DNA from: Zeimonas sp964481165
GTDB lineage: Bacteria > Pseudomonadota > Gammaproteobacteria > Burkholderiales > Burkholderiaceae_E
DNA: 54,638 nucleotides
Assembly: GCA_964481165.1 (NCBI GenBank)
Contig: CAYZYC010000004.1
Location: 1-54,638, forward strand
Reading direction: 5' to 3'
Shown here: in pieces, positions 1 through 7,707 of the stretch
Layout of the letters: each line of letters begins with the position of its first letter
Numbering within the stretch: the stretch's first letter is position 1
The notes under the pieces: generated by a model
The model's database searches: none
Seen by the model: only the letters and a program-made list of their open reading frames with translations
What the model was told of the DNA's origin: nothing
Position numbers and translations under genes: made by a program

Positions 1-126
1 CGAGCATTCAGGGATGTGACGCAGATGCCCGGGCGCAAGGAGATCGGCGCCCATGACCGCGACACGACAACAAGCACGACGACCAACTCGACGACCGCGT
101 CGGGCGCGAGCACAGACCCTGTTGTC
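1..126. other. Left-edge intergenic stretch, no gene recognised
   Basis: I see no convincing gene here. The short open frames have no recognisable domain and run into the structured repeat that starts at 127. The stretch may be the downstream flank of a gene lying outside the window. Confidence 0.4.
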
Positions 127-366
127 GGCAAAGGCGCGGGCCGTGTGCGGCGGGTGCGCCTGTGCGCAGCCGAGAAGCGGACCCGCGCCGGCGCGCGCGC
201 GAAGCGCGCGTCGTAATCACTCTCGCCGCGATTGTTCGAACGGAGCGAGCGCAGCTCGCGCAGTGAGTTTCGCGGCGCCAGCCGGCGCGGGGAGCATCGC
301 AGGGAACCGCCGCGCAGCGGCGGCAAGCACCGTGCGCACCCGCCGCACACGGCCCGCGCCTTTGCC
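127..366. repeat. Structured multi-hairpin repeat element, copy 1
   Basis: Positions 127-159 are the exact reverse complement of 334-366, a perfect 33-bp terminal inverted repeat. Inside are four smaller hairpins: 194-210 (7-bp stem, loop GAA), 245-259 (6-bp stem, loop GCA), 275-288 (5-bp stem, loop AGCC) and 307-323 (7-bp stem, loop GCA). A second copy lies at 32874-33114. Linking and loop sequences are conserved between copies while stems change in a paired way, which is the signature of a conserved fold. It could be a structured RNA, a cruciform DNA element or a non-autonomous repeat. No transposase or target-site duplication is visible. I do not recognise it as a named family. Confidence 0.8.
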
Positions 367-367
367 C

Positions 368-409
368 GCGCCGACATCACGCGCCGACATCACGCGCCGC
401 CGACGTCAC
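368..409. repeat. 13-bp tandem repeat
   Basis: The unit gcgccgacatcac occurs twice in tandem (368-380, 381-393), followed by a degenerate unit ending at 409. It fills the space between the structured element and the 3' end of the methyltransferase gene. No function can be assigned. Confidence 0.6.
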
Positions 410-421
410 GCAAGCAGCCGC

Positions 422-1054
422 CTACCCCGCCCGCCCGAGCACGATCTCGAGTTCCGCGAACCCGCCGCCCGGATGCCCATGCAGCGCATACGGCGGTCGC
501 GGCCAGTGCCAGTGCGCCGACGTGAACAGCGCGCGCATCGCGTTGACGTCGCAGTGATACGGCGGACCTTCGATGCGTCCTTCCCGCCGTCCGGCGCGTT
601 CTGTCTGTACCGCCATCAGCATCAGCGTGCCGCCCGGCGCGACCCAGGAAGCGAGCCTGTGCGCGTACGCGACCCACAGGTCGGGGTGCAACGCGCACAG
701 GCAGGCCTGGTCCCAGACCGCGTCGAGCGCATCCGCGGGCGACCATTCGAGCAGGTCGGCTTCGATCACTTCGGCGTCCAGGCCGGCGCGTTCGAGTCGC
801 TCGCGGGTCAGGCCGACCGCGGCCGGCGCGTAGTCGACTCCGATCGTGCGGTAGCCGGCGGCGGCGAGCAGCGCCACCTCGTGGCCCGCACCGCATCCCG
901 GAACCAGCACGCGCGCGCCGGCCGGGACGATGCCCTGCGCGAGCAACGGCGCGAGCGCCGGATTCGGCTCGCCGCGGTCCCACGGCATGGACTGCGACTC
1001 GAAGCGTTCCTGCCAGAACGCCCTCGTCGGACCGCCGCGCGGCGGGGCGCTCAT
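422..1054 (-). CDS. TPMT-family SAM-dependent methyltransferase
   Basis: The 210-residue protein is a class I methyltransferase of the thiopurine S-methyltransferase (TPMT) family. The N-terminus has the family's FWQERF...PWDRGEPNPAL pattern, followed by the SAM-binding loop VLVPGCGAGHEVALLA near residues 49-64 and the acidic motif IGVDYAP near residue 71. The length is typical of bacterial members. Family members methylate thiol, selenium or thiocyanate substrates; the substrate here cannot be read from sequence. It starts 7 bases after the stop of the upstream acyl-CoA dehydrogenase gene on the same strand, so the two are probably co-transcribed. Confidence 0.85.
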   Translation of the reverse strand: MSAPPRGGPTRAFWQERFESQSMPWDRGEPNPALAPLLAQGIVPAGARVLVPGCGAGHEVALLAAAGYRTIGVDYAPAAVGLTRERLERAGLDAEVIEADLLEWSPADALDAVWDQACLCALHPDLWVAYAHRLASWVAPGGTLMLMAVQTERAGRREGRIEGPPYHCDVNAMRALFTSAHWHWPRPPYALHGHPGGGFAELEIVLGRAG

Positions 1055-1061
1055 CTCCGCG

Positions 1062-1919
1062 TCAACTCCCGTCGTACCGATAGAAGCCGCGGCCCGCCTT
1101 GCGCCCGAGCATCCCGGCGTCGACCATCTCGCGCAGCAGCGGCGCCGGACGGTATTTCGGGTCGTTGAAGTTGCCGTAGAGCACTTCCATCACCGCGAGT
1201 TCGACATCGAGTCCGATCAGGTCGCACAGCGCGAGCGGACCGATCGGATGGTTGCAGCCGAGCTTCATGCCGGCATCGATCTCCTCGGCGCTCGCCAGTC
1301 CTTCCTGCAGCGCGAAGATCGCTTCGTTGATCATCGGGCACAGGATCCGGTTGACGACGAAACCCGCGCTGTTCTTCACGCCGATCGGCGTCTTGCCCAG
1401 GCGCTCGGCGAGATCGGTGACGCTGCGCACCGTGTCGTCCGAAGTGCGCAGTCCGCGGATGATCTCGACCAGCGCCATCACCGGAACGGGATTGAAGAAG
1501 TGCATCCCGACGAAACGTTCGGGATCCTTCAGCGCGGCCGCCAGCTTCGTGATCGAGATCGACGAGGTGTTCGTCGCGATGATCGTTCCGGGCCGCGCGA
1601 TCGCATCGACGTTGCGCAGGATCTTCTCCTTCAACGCCTCGTTCTCGGTGGCCGCTTCGATGACGAGGTCGACCGACGCGAGATCCTCCGCGCGCGTCGT
1701 CGTGCGCACGCGCCCGAGGATTTCGGTCTTCTTCGCCTCGTCGATCGACGATTTCTTCACCAGCCGGTCGAGCGAACCGGTAATCGCCCTGACGCCGCGT
1801 TGCGTGGCGGCTTCGTCGATGTCCTGCATCACGGCGGCAATGCCGGCGACGGCGCACGCCTGCGCGATGCCGCTGCCCATGGTGCCGGCGCCGATGATGC
1901 CTACGGTCTGGATGGCCAT
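1062..1919 (-). CDS. 3-hydroxybutyryl-CoA dehydrogenase
   Basis: This 285-residue cytoplasmic enzyme oxidises L-3-hydroxyacyl-CoA (typically 3-hydroxybutyryl-CoA) to the 3-ketoacyl-CoA with NAD(P). The Rossmann motif GIIGAGTMGSGIAQ is near residues 7-20, the catalytic histidine region is MHFFNPVPVM, and the C-terminal domain has the family pattern GFVVNRILCPMINEA and ends GRKAGRGFYRYDG. The ATG at 1919 was chosen because MAIQTVGIIGAG is the canonical N-terminus and AGGGA lies upstream. A longer frame would add 20 unconserved residues. It lies 56 bases downstream of ilvA and directly upstream of the TPMT-type gene. A role in butyrate, polyhydroxybutyrate or aromatic degradation cannot be separated here. 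Confidence 0.92.
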   Translation of the reverse strand: MAIQTVGIIGAGTMGSGIAQACAVAGIAAVMQDIDEAATQRGVRAITGSLDRLVKKSSIDEAKKTEILGRVRTTTRAEDLASVDLVIEAATENEALKEKILRNVDAIARPGTIIATNTSSISITKLAAALKDPERFVGMHFFNPVPVMALVEIIRGLRTSDDTVRSVTDLAERLGKTPIGVKNSAGFVVNRILCPMINEAIFALQEGLASAEEIDAGMKLGCNHPIGPLALCDLIGLDVELAVMEVLYGNFNDPKYRPAPLLREMVDAGMLGRKAGRGFYRYDGS

Positions 1920-1975
1920 GCTCGGGTCCCTGTCGTTGCTGGATCGGAGCCCGATTCTATCCAGTGTCCCGCCGC

Positions 1976-3175
1976 TCAACGGGTGCGCGCGGCGAATCCC
2001 GCCTCGCCGAGGCGTCGGAGGATGCGGGCGACGTGCTCTTCGGATTCGGTCTGCACGACGATCTCGATCTCGACGCGTTGCGTGCCCACGGTGCCGAACG
2101 CGCGTTCGTGGCGGATCTCCTCAATGTTCGCGCGTTCGTCGGCGAGCAGGCGGGTGAGTTGCGCGAGCGCCCCCGGCGCGTCGCGCACGTCGACGTACAG
2201 GCGCGCGAGCCGTCCCGAACGCACCATGCCGCGCTCGATGATCGAAGCGAGCAGCAGAGGATCGATGTTCCCGCCGCTGAGCACGAGTCCGACGCGGCGC
2301 CCGCGGAACGGTTCGGGGTCGCTCAACAGCGCGGCCAGCCCGGTTGCCCCCGCGCCTTCGACGACGGTCTTCTCGACCTCCAGCAGCAACAGGATCGCCT
2401 TCTCGATCTCCGCTTCGCCGACCACCGCGACGCGGTCGACGCACTTGCGGATGATCGGCAGCGTGCGCTCGCCGAGCCGGTTCACCGCGATTCCGTCGGC
2501 GATCGTGCTCGCTCCGACTTCGTGCCGGCCACCTTCGAGTGCGTCGTGCACCAGCGCGAAACGCTCGCTCTGCACGCCGACGACGCGGATGTCCGGGCGC
2601 AGGTGCCGGGCCGCCGTCGCGATGCCCGCAATCAACCCTCCGCCGCCCACCGGCACCACGAGGTCGTCGAGATCCGGCTGCGCGTCGAGCATCTCGAGCC
2701 CGACGGTCCCCTGCCCCGCGATCACCGCGTCGTCGTCGAAGGGATCGATCGGCGTCAGCCCGCGTTCGGCCGCGAGTTCGGCGCCGCGCGCATGCGTTTC
2801 GTCGAATCGTTCGCCGTGCAGTTCGATGGTCGCGCCGAATTCGCGGGTTCGCGCGATCTTCACCGACGGCGTGAACGCCGGCATGACGATCGTCGCGGGG
2901 ATCGAAAGCCGCCTTGCGTGCCACGCCACGCCCTGCGCGTGGTTGCCTGCCGAAACGGCGAGCACGCCGCGCGCGCGCTGCGCCGGCGCGAGCTGCCCGA
3001 GCCGGTTCAACGCGCCGCGCTCCTTGAACGACGCGGTGAACTGGTGGTTCTCGAACTTCAGCCAGACCTGCGCACCCGTGATCTCCGACAGGGTGCGCGA
3101 GTGCAGCAGCGGCGTTCTTTCGACCTGCCCGGCGATGCGCGCGGCGGCGGCCTGGACGTCGGCGAAGTCGATCAT
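1976..3175 (-). CDS. ilvA: Threonine ammonia-lyase (dehydratase) with C-terminal ACT domain
   Basis: The 399-residue PLP enzyme deaminates L-threonine (and serine) to 2-oxobutyrate. The PLP-binding lysine is in SFKERGALN (Lys51). The phosphate-binding glycine loop VGGGGLIAG is near residue 185, and a second conserved stretch is GLVLSGGNID near residue 310. The last 70 or so residues form one ACT domain (RLYVDVRDAPGALAQLTRLL). This is the short, single-ACT form rather than the roughly 500-residue biosynthetic form with two ACT-like domains, so it could be catabolic (TdcB-like) or a minimal IlvA. The ATG at 3175 was preferred because upstream codons are unconserved. Likely first gene of the three-gene minus-strand set. 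Confidence 0.9.
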   Translation of the reverse strand: MIDFADVQAAAARIAGQVERTPLLHSRTLSEITGAQVWLKFENHQFTASFKERGALNRLGQLAPAQRARGVLAVSAGNHAQGVAWHARRLSIPATIVMPAFTPSVKIARTREFGATIELHGERFDETHARGAELAAERGLTPIDPFDDDAVIAGQGTVGLEMLDAQPDLDDLVVPVGGGGLIAGIATAARHLRPDIRVVGVQSERFALVHDALEGGRHEVGASTIADGIAVNRLGERTLPIIRKCVDRVAVVGEAEIEKAILLLLEVEKTVVEGAGATGLAALLSDPEPFRGRRVGLVLSGGNIDPLLLASIIERGMVRSGRLARLYVDVRDAPGALAQLTRLLADERANIEEIRHERAFGTVGTQRVEIEIVVQTESEEHVARILRRLGEAGFAARTR

Positions 3176-3327
3176 TGCTGGATCAGGAAGACCATGAGGA
3201 ACGTGACGATCGTCGTGCCGGTGTGGATCACCCGACTGTCGAAGCCACGAGGATGAACGCAAAACTGCTTCCCGTCACGCGGGCAGGCGCTTCGTGCTTT
3301 CGTATCCAGGAGATCCCGCGCTCGCCT

Positions 3328-4335
3328 TTACCGGTACCGGGCCGCCGAACCGTGCGGATGCCGGCGCGCGTAGGCTTCGAGCAGGACGAACACCACGCCG
3401 GCGACCACCAGCGGGGCGAGGTAGTACAGGGCCCGATACGCGATCACCGCGCCGAGCACCGGTCCGGTGCCGAGCTTCCATCCGAGCATCGCGACGAACA
3501 CGGCCTCGAGCACGCCGAGCCCGCCGGGAATGTGCGACATCGCGCCGGTGATGGCGGCAACGCAGAGTACGGCGATCGCCTGCGTGTACGCCACCTGCCG
3601 TCCGAGCAGCAGGTAGATCACTCCCGCGATGAGAAGCCAGTTGGTCGCGCCGAGCACGAGCTGTCGAAGCGCCTTGCCCGAGGACGGCAGGACGAAATCG
3701 ACGCCGCGCACGATCCACGAACGACGCGTGGAGAAGTGGCATACGGCGAGGTAACCGAACGCGACGACGAGCATGACCGCGCCGATCACGCGCATCGCGC
3801 CGTCACCGGCTTTCCAGCCCTCGGGGAACGCGACGCCGCCGTGCGCGAAGACGATCCCCGCCACCACGCAATAGCCCAGCCAGTTGGTCAGAACGCTGAA
3901 GAGCATCAGCGCCGCGATCGTCGATTGCCCGAGACCGGCCGCCGAGTACAGTCGCAGGCGGAATCCGGCGCCGCCGAGAATCGGCCCGAGGTTCAGGTTG
4001 AACGCGTAGCTGACGGCACCGATCGCGATCGTGCGCCAGTTCGCCAGATCGCGTTTCACGTACCGGCGGCTCAGGACGTCGAAGCAGCCGTAGACGACGT
4101 AGCTCGATGCGACGAGCGCCCCGGCGCCGATCAGGGTCGAGGCGCGATACGCGCGCAGCGTCGCGATGACCTCGTCCCATTCGATCGTCTTCGCCTGCCG
4201 GACGACGAGATACGCGACGGCGGCGAAGAACGCGAGGAGCAGGGCCTTTCCGATCCACTTCCGCACGCCGGGCCGGCGCCACGCCGGCAGCCCGGCAGCG
4301 GCCGGCAGATCAGGTGTTGACGATTTCGCCGCCAT
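3328..4335 (-). CDS. ybhN: YbhN-like integral membrane protein (LPG synthase TM-domain family)
   Basis: This is a 335-residue polytopic inner-membrane protein of the UPF0104/lysylphosphatidylglycerol-synthase transmembrane family. Hydrophobic segments cover most of the chain, starting with ALLLAFFAAVAYLVV near residue 32, and the family motif SHIPGGLGVLEAVF is near residue 265. It lacks the cytosolic lysyl-transferase domain of MprF, so it should not aminoacylate lipids. Neighbours clsB and ybhP reproduce the Escherichia coli ybhN-clsB-ybhP cluster. Its start overlaps the end of the SDR gene by 26 bases, which implies coupled expression. A lipid transport or handling role is likely but unproven. 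Confidence 0.85.
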   Translation of the reverse strand: MAAKSSTPDLPAAAGLPAWRRPGVRKWIGKALLLAFFAAVAYLVVRQAKTIEWDEVIATLRAYRASTLIGAGALVASSYVVYGCFDVLSRRYVKRDLANWRTIAIGAVSYAFNLNLGPILGGAGFRLRLYSAAGLGQSTIAALMLFSVLTNWLGYCVVAGIVFAHGGVAFPEGWKAGDGAMRVIGAVMLVVAFGYLAVCHFSTRRSWIVRGVDFVLPSSGKALRQLVLGATNWLLIAGVIYLLLGRQVAYTQAIAVLCVAAITGAMSHIPGGLGVLEAVFVAMLGWKLGTGPVLGAVIAYRALYYLAPLVVAGVVFVLLEAYARRHPHGSAARYR

Positions 4336-5176
4336 TCGGATGCAGGACCTGCCCCGACATGTAGCTCGAATCCTGGCTGGCGAGGAACACGAAGCACGGC
4401 GCGACTTCGGCCGGCTGCCCCGGCCTCTTCATCGGCACGTCGCCGCCGAACTCCGAGACGGCGTCCGCATCGAAGGACGCGGGAATCAGCGGTGTCCAGA
4501 TCGGCCCCGGAGCGACCGCGTTGACGCGGATGCCGCGCTCGATCAGTTGCTGCGACAGCGAACGCGTGAACGAGACGATCGCTCCCTTGGACGCCGAATA
4601 GTCGAGCAGCTTCGGGCTGCCGCGATACGCGGTGACCGATGCCGTGTTGACGATGCACGCGCCGCGCTTCAGGTGCGGCAGCGCGGCCCTGGACAGGTGG
4701 AACATCGCGAAGACGTTGGTGCGGAAGGTCTTCTCGACCTGCTTCGCGTCGATGTCCTCGATCGAGGCCTCGAGGTGTTGCTCGGCTGCGTTGTTCACGA
4801 CGATGTCGATCCGTCCGAACGCTTCCAGCGCACGCGCGACCAGCTGCGCGGCGGTATCGGGTTCGCCGATGTCGCCGGCGACGGCAATGCAGCGCCGGCC
4901 GGCTTCTTCCACCAGCCGAACCGTTTCGCGGGCGTCGTCGTGTTCGTCGAAATACGCGATCAGCGAATCGGCGCCTTCGTGCGCATAGGCGACGGCGACC
5001 GCGCGTCCGATCCCGCTGTCGCCCCCGGTGATGATCGCGACGCGGCCGCGCAGCTTGTCGCTGCCCTGGTAGTCGGGTCGTTCGCTGGTCGGCTGCGGAC
5101 GCATGTCGCTTTGCAGCCCCGGCTGCCGGTCCTGCTTCTGCGGGGGCAGCGTCTTGACGGATCGTTTCTGCTTCAT
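4310..5176 (-). CDS. SDR-family oxidoreductase (YghA-like)
   Basis: The 288-residue protein is a classical short-chain dehydrogenase/reductase with a roughly 45-residue polar N-terminal extension (PPQKQDRQPGLQSDMRP) typical of the YghA/YhdF/GsiB-type subgroup. The NAD(P) loop TGGDSGIGRA is near residue 50, NNAA near residue 128, and the catalytic Ser-Tyr-Lys set appears as NTASVTAY...DYSASKGA. The C-terminus ends SGQVLHPNGGE. It sits between clsB (30 bases upstream) and ybhN (26-base overlap), an insertion relative to the usual three-gene cluster. The substrate is unknown; relatives are often linked to general or osmotic stress. Confidence 0.88.
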   Translation of the reverse strand: MKQKRSVKTLPPQKQDRQPGLQSDMRPQPTSERPDYQGSDKLRGRVAIITGGDSGIGRAVAVAYAHEGADSLIAYFDEHDDARETVRLVEEAGRRCIAVAGDIGEPDTAAQLVARALEAFGRIDIVVNNAAEQHLEASIEDIDAKQVEKTFRTNVFAMFHLSRAALPHLKRGACIVNTASVTAYRGSPKLLDYSASKGAIVSFTRSLSQQLIERGIRVNAVAPGPIWTPLIPASFDADAVSEFGGDVPMKRPGQPAEVAPCFVFLASQDSSYMSGQVLHPNGGEIVNT

Positions 5177-5206
5177 CGCAAAGTCCTGTTCTCGCGCGCG
5201 CCTCGT

Positions 5207-6484
5207 TCAATGCAGCGCGTGCGGCTGGCCGGCGGCCTGCGCCGCAACATCGTCCGCACCCTCCGCGGGCTCTTCGTGCCGGATCGTGTCCACCTGCGGC
5301 CGGTGCGCGGGCAGCCATTGCGCCCAGTACGGGTACCGGCGCAGTACGTGAAAGACGACGAATCCCGGAACGAAACGCCACAGGCCGGGGTTGCGCCCGA
5401 CGCCGCGCTCCATCTGCCGGCAATGACGTTCGATCAATCGCTCGAGGCGGCGGCGAAGTTCGAGGCCGAATTCGCGATCGCGGATGATCAGGTTCGCCTC
5501 GAGGTTCAACGACAGGCTCAGCGGGTCGAGGTTGCTCGACCCCACGGTGGACCACTCGTCGTCGGCGATCGCGACCTTCGCGTGCAGCGGTCGCTCGCAG
5601 TATTCGTGGATCGCGACACCGGCACGCAGCAGGTGCTCGTAGAGCATCCGGGCGGCGATGCGCACGATCGGCATGTCGGGTTCGCCCTGCAGGATCAGGT
5701 GGATGCGCACGCCCCGGCGCGCGGCCCTGCGCAGGTCGCGCAGCAACCGGTACCCCGGGAAGAAATACGCGTTGGCGATGTAGACATGCGAACGCGCGGC
5801 ACGAATCGCGAGCCGATACTGGCGCTCGATGTCGGTTCGATGCCGGCTGTTGTCGCGCGTGACGAACAGCGCCGCCGCGCCGCCTTTCGCGGCTGCCGGT
5901 GCGGGAAGCCGCAGGGGCCGCCTGCTCCACGATCGAACCAGCGAGCGGACGCCGCCGTTTCGCGGTTCGCCACCGCGGCCGGACACGGCGCCTTCGACGA
6001 AACGGTGGATCGTGGCGACGATCGGGCCGCGCACCTCGACGGCGTAGTCCTGCTTGGCCATCGGACCGAAGTCGGCCAGATGGTCGGCCGAGTAGTTGAT
6101 CCCGCCGACGAACGCGAGTTCCGCATCGACGACGACGAGCTTGCGATGCATGCGGCGGAACACGTTGCGCCGGAACCCGAAGATCTTTCGTTTCGGGTCG
6201 AACACGTGCACCCGAACGCCGGCTGCCGCAAGCGCCGCCAGGAACGGTTCGGTCAGTTCGGCCGAGCCGTATCCGTCGACGGTGAGATCGACCGAGACGC
6301 CGCGGCCGGCCGCCTCGATCAGCGCCCGCTGCAGTGCCTCGCCGACCTTGTCCTCGAAGACGATGAAGGTTTCGACCAGCACCTGGGCGCGTGCACGACC
6401 GATCGCTTCGAACACGCGCGGAAAGAACTCCTCGCCGTTCTCGATGAGTTCCGTGCGGTTGCCGTCGACCCAGCCGCCCTTCAT
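5207..6484 (-). CDS. clsB: Cardiolipin synthase B-type phospholipase D protein
   Basis: The 425-residue protein has two phospholipase D (HKD) motifs: HRKLVVVDAELAFVGG near residue 118 and HAKVAIADDEWSTVGSSN near residue 305. Both have the full HxKx4D signature. ClsB-type enzymes make cardiolipin from phosphatidylglycerol, and some use phosphatidylethanolamine. No N-terminal membrane hairpin is present, which separates it from ClsA. The ATG at 6484 overlaps the stop of the ybhP-like gene (ATGA), indicating translational coupling. The C-terminal tail after residue 390 is Ala/Pro-rich and probably disordered. Confidence 0.92.
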   Translation of the reverse strand: MKGGWVDGNRTELIENGEEFFPRVFEAIGRARAQVLVETFIVFEDKVGEALQRALIEAAGRGVSVDLTVDGYGSAELTEPFLAALAAAGVRVHVFDPKRKIFGFRRNVFRRMHRKLVVVDAELAFVGGINYSADHLADFGPMAKQDYAVEVRGPIVATIHRFVEGAVSGRGGEPRNGGVRSLVRSWSRRPLRLPAPAAAKGGAAALFVTRDNSRHRTDIERQYRLAIRAARSHVYIANAYFFPGYRLLRDLRRAARRGVRIHLILQGEPDMPIVRIAARMLYEHLLRAGVAIHEYCERPLHAKVAIADDEWSTVGSSNLDPLSLSLNLEANLIIRDREFGLELRRRLERLIERHCRQMERGVGRNPGLWRFVPGFVVFHVLRRYPYWAQWLPAHRPQVDTIRHEEPAEGADDVAAQAAGQPHALH

Positions 6485-7254
6485 GTTTCGAGCTCCGCGG
6501 CAAGCGGCGCGTGGTCGGACAGATGCGTCCACGGACGCGCGTGCAGCAGCATCGGATGCACGACGCGCAGGTTGCGCACGTAGATCCGGTCGAGCTTGAG
6601 CACCGGCCAGCGGGCCGGGAAGGTGCGCGCCGCCGATCCGGTTTCCTGCACGAACACCTCGACCAGCTGCGCGCAGTGTTCCAGTCGGGAGTGCGCCCGC
6701 AGTCGCCAGTCGTTGAAGTCGCCCGCCACGACGAGCGGCGCCTCGGGAGGTACCTTGTCGTCGATCAGGTGGCACAGGCGCTCGAGTTGCCAGCGCCGCT
6801 GCGCCTCGTCCAGCCCGAGATGCACGCAGATCGCATGCACCTCGACCTGGCTGTCGGGAACCGACAGCACGCAGTGCAGCAACCCGCGCCGCTCGCTGCC
6901 GTACACCGACACGTCGCGATTCTCGTGGCGCACGATCGGGAACTTCGACAGCACGGCGTTGCCGTGATGCCCTCCGCGGTGGATCGAGTTCTTGCCGTAC
7001 GCGAACTGCGGCCAGATCGCATCGGCGAGGAACTCGTACTGCGAAGTCGTCGGCCAGTTCGGATGGCGACGGCGCGGCGCCGCCGCCTCGCCGAGCACTT
7101 CCTGCAGGAAGACGACGTCGGCCCCGATCGAACGCACCGCTTCACGCAGTTCGTGCAGCACGAAGCGCCGGTTGAAGACCGAGAATCCCTTGTGCGTGTT
7201 CACGGTGAGAACGCGCAGCCGTATCCCATGCTGCACCTCGCGGAATGGCCCCAT
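6481..7254 (-). CDS. ybhP: YbhP-like endonuclease/exonuclease/phosphatase-family protein
   Basis: The protein has about 257 residues and an endonuclease/exonuclease/phosphatase (DNase I-like) fold. Recognisable motifs are TVNTHKGFSVF near the N-terminus, the catalytic glutamate in FLQEVLG, GNAVLSKFPI, the catalytic VAGDFNDWR and the terminal SDHAPLAAEL. Family members hydrolyse phosphodiesters in nucleic acids or inositol lipids; the clsB/ybhN neighbourhood suggests a lipid-linked role but does not prove it. The ATG at 7254 gives a length close to E. coli YbhP (about 250). Further upstream the same frame becomes Arg/Pro-rich and unconserved. It is the first gene of the cluster. Confidence 0.85.
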   Translation of the reverse strand: MGPFREVQHGIRLRVLTVNTHKGFSVFNRRFVLHELREAVRSIGADVVFLQEVLGEAAAPRRRHPNWPTTSQYEFLADAIWPQFAYGKNSIHRGGHHGNAVLSKFPIVRHENRDVSVYGSERRGLLHCVLSVPDSQVEVHAICVHLGLDEAQRRWQLERLCHLIDDKVPPEAPLVVAGDFNDWRLRAHSRLEHCAQLVEVFVQETGSAARTFPARWPVLKLDRIYVRNLRVVHPMLLHARPWTHLSDHAPLAAELET

Positions 7255-7453
7255 GGCCGTGTCCGCTGCACGTTCCGTGCCCGCGCGCCGGCATCCGGGT
7301 GCGCGGCGGGGGCGCAGGCGGCGGAATCTCCGGATCGGGAGGCGGCTCGCGCGGCGGCTCCCGAGGCGGGGGTTGCGGAAGCGGCGGCGGCGCGGGATCG
7401 CCGATCGGTTCGGGAACCGGATCGCCGATCGGTGCGGGGGTTTCCTGGGACAC
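7142..7453 (-). CDS. Possible small proline-rich protein overlapping the ybhP start
   Basis: A GTG-started frame of about 103 residues begins SQETPAPIGDPVPEPIGDP and continues as a Pro/Glu/Arg repeat (PPREPPREPPPDPEIPPP). Short proteins with repeated P(V/A)P.PIGDP units do occur in Burkholderiales, which is why I keep it. Against it are the lack of a clear ribosome-binding site and a 3' half that overlaps the first 113 bases of the ybhP-like gene in another frame. Only the first 50 or so residues look protein-like, so it may be a coding remnant. Confidence 0.3.
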   Translation of the reverse strand: MSQETPAPIGDPVPEPIGDPAPPPLPQPPPREPPREPPPDPEIPPPAPPPRTRMPARGHGTCSGHGHGAIPRGAAWDTAARSHREHAQGILGLQPALRAARTA

Positions 7454-7504
7454 GGCGTAGTGAACTTGCGTTGCGTTGGAAGAAATCGCGCAAGCGGCAT
7501 GCCT

Positions 7505-7540
7505 CGGGAGTACCCTGAGACTTCGGGAGTACCCTGAGAT
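7505..7540. repeat. Tandem 17-bp direct repeat upstream of egtB
   Basis: The sequence tcgggagtaccctgaga occurs at 7505-7521 and again at 7524-7540 with period 19. It lies between the divergent ybhP-like and egtB genes and could be a paired operator site. No regulator can be named from sequence. Confidence 0.6.
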
Positions 7541-7553
7541 GCCGTGACCGTCG

Positions 7554-7612
7554 TGCCGCCCCGGCGGCACCGACAGGCACGCAGCTTGCTCACCCGGCCC
7601 GGCTGTCGGTGC
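7554..7612. promoter_or_regulatory. Nested inverted repeats in the egtB leader
   Basis: A near-perfect 17-bp dyad lies at 7554-7570 (8-bp arms gtgccgcc/ggcggcac around one central base). A second 10-bp perfect inverted repeat pairs 7567-7576 with 7603-7612 (gcaccgacag/ctgtcggtgc). The two structures share bases 7567-7570, so in RNA they would compete. The arrangement fits an operator or a leader switch, but no known riboswitch consensus is recognised. Confidence 0.4.
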
Positions 7613-7653
7613 ACACGTTGCCGCACCGGGTCACCGATCCAGGGAGTTCGATC

Positions 7654-7704
7654 ATGAAGCTGCGACGTGCTCACGCCGCGGGACACCCGTCCTCGGACGA
7701 CTGA
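7654..7704 (+). CDS. Possible 16-residue leader peptide before egtB
   Basis: An ATG preceded by agggag with good spacing opens a 16-codon frame (MKLRRAHAAGHPSSDD) that stops three bases before the egtB ATG. The egtB start has no Shine-Dalgarno sequence of its own, so translation of the leader would deliver ribosomes to egtB. It contains two histidines, and histidine is the substrate of the ergothioneine pathway, but two residues are weak evidence for attenuation. It might be a chance frame. Confidence 0.35.
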   Translation: MKLRRAHAAGHPSSDD

Positions 7705-7707
7705 GCG

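Noticed and set aside
127..366. Short protein frames inside the structured repeat (for example CAAEKR...AGARAKRAS)
   Set aside because: The two copies keep similar peptides only because the DNA is conserved; copy 1 has an internal stop and the changes preserve base pairing rather than codons.
4131..6503. Long arginine-rich open frame on the minus strand
   Set aside because: It is an out-of-frame shadow over the SDR and clsB genes, typical of very GC-rich DNA, with no domain.
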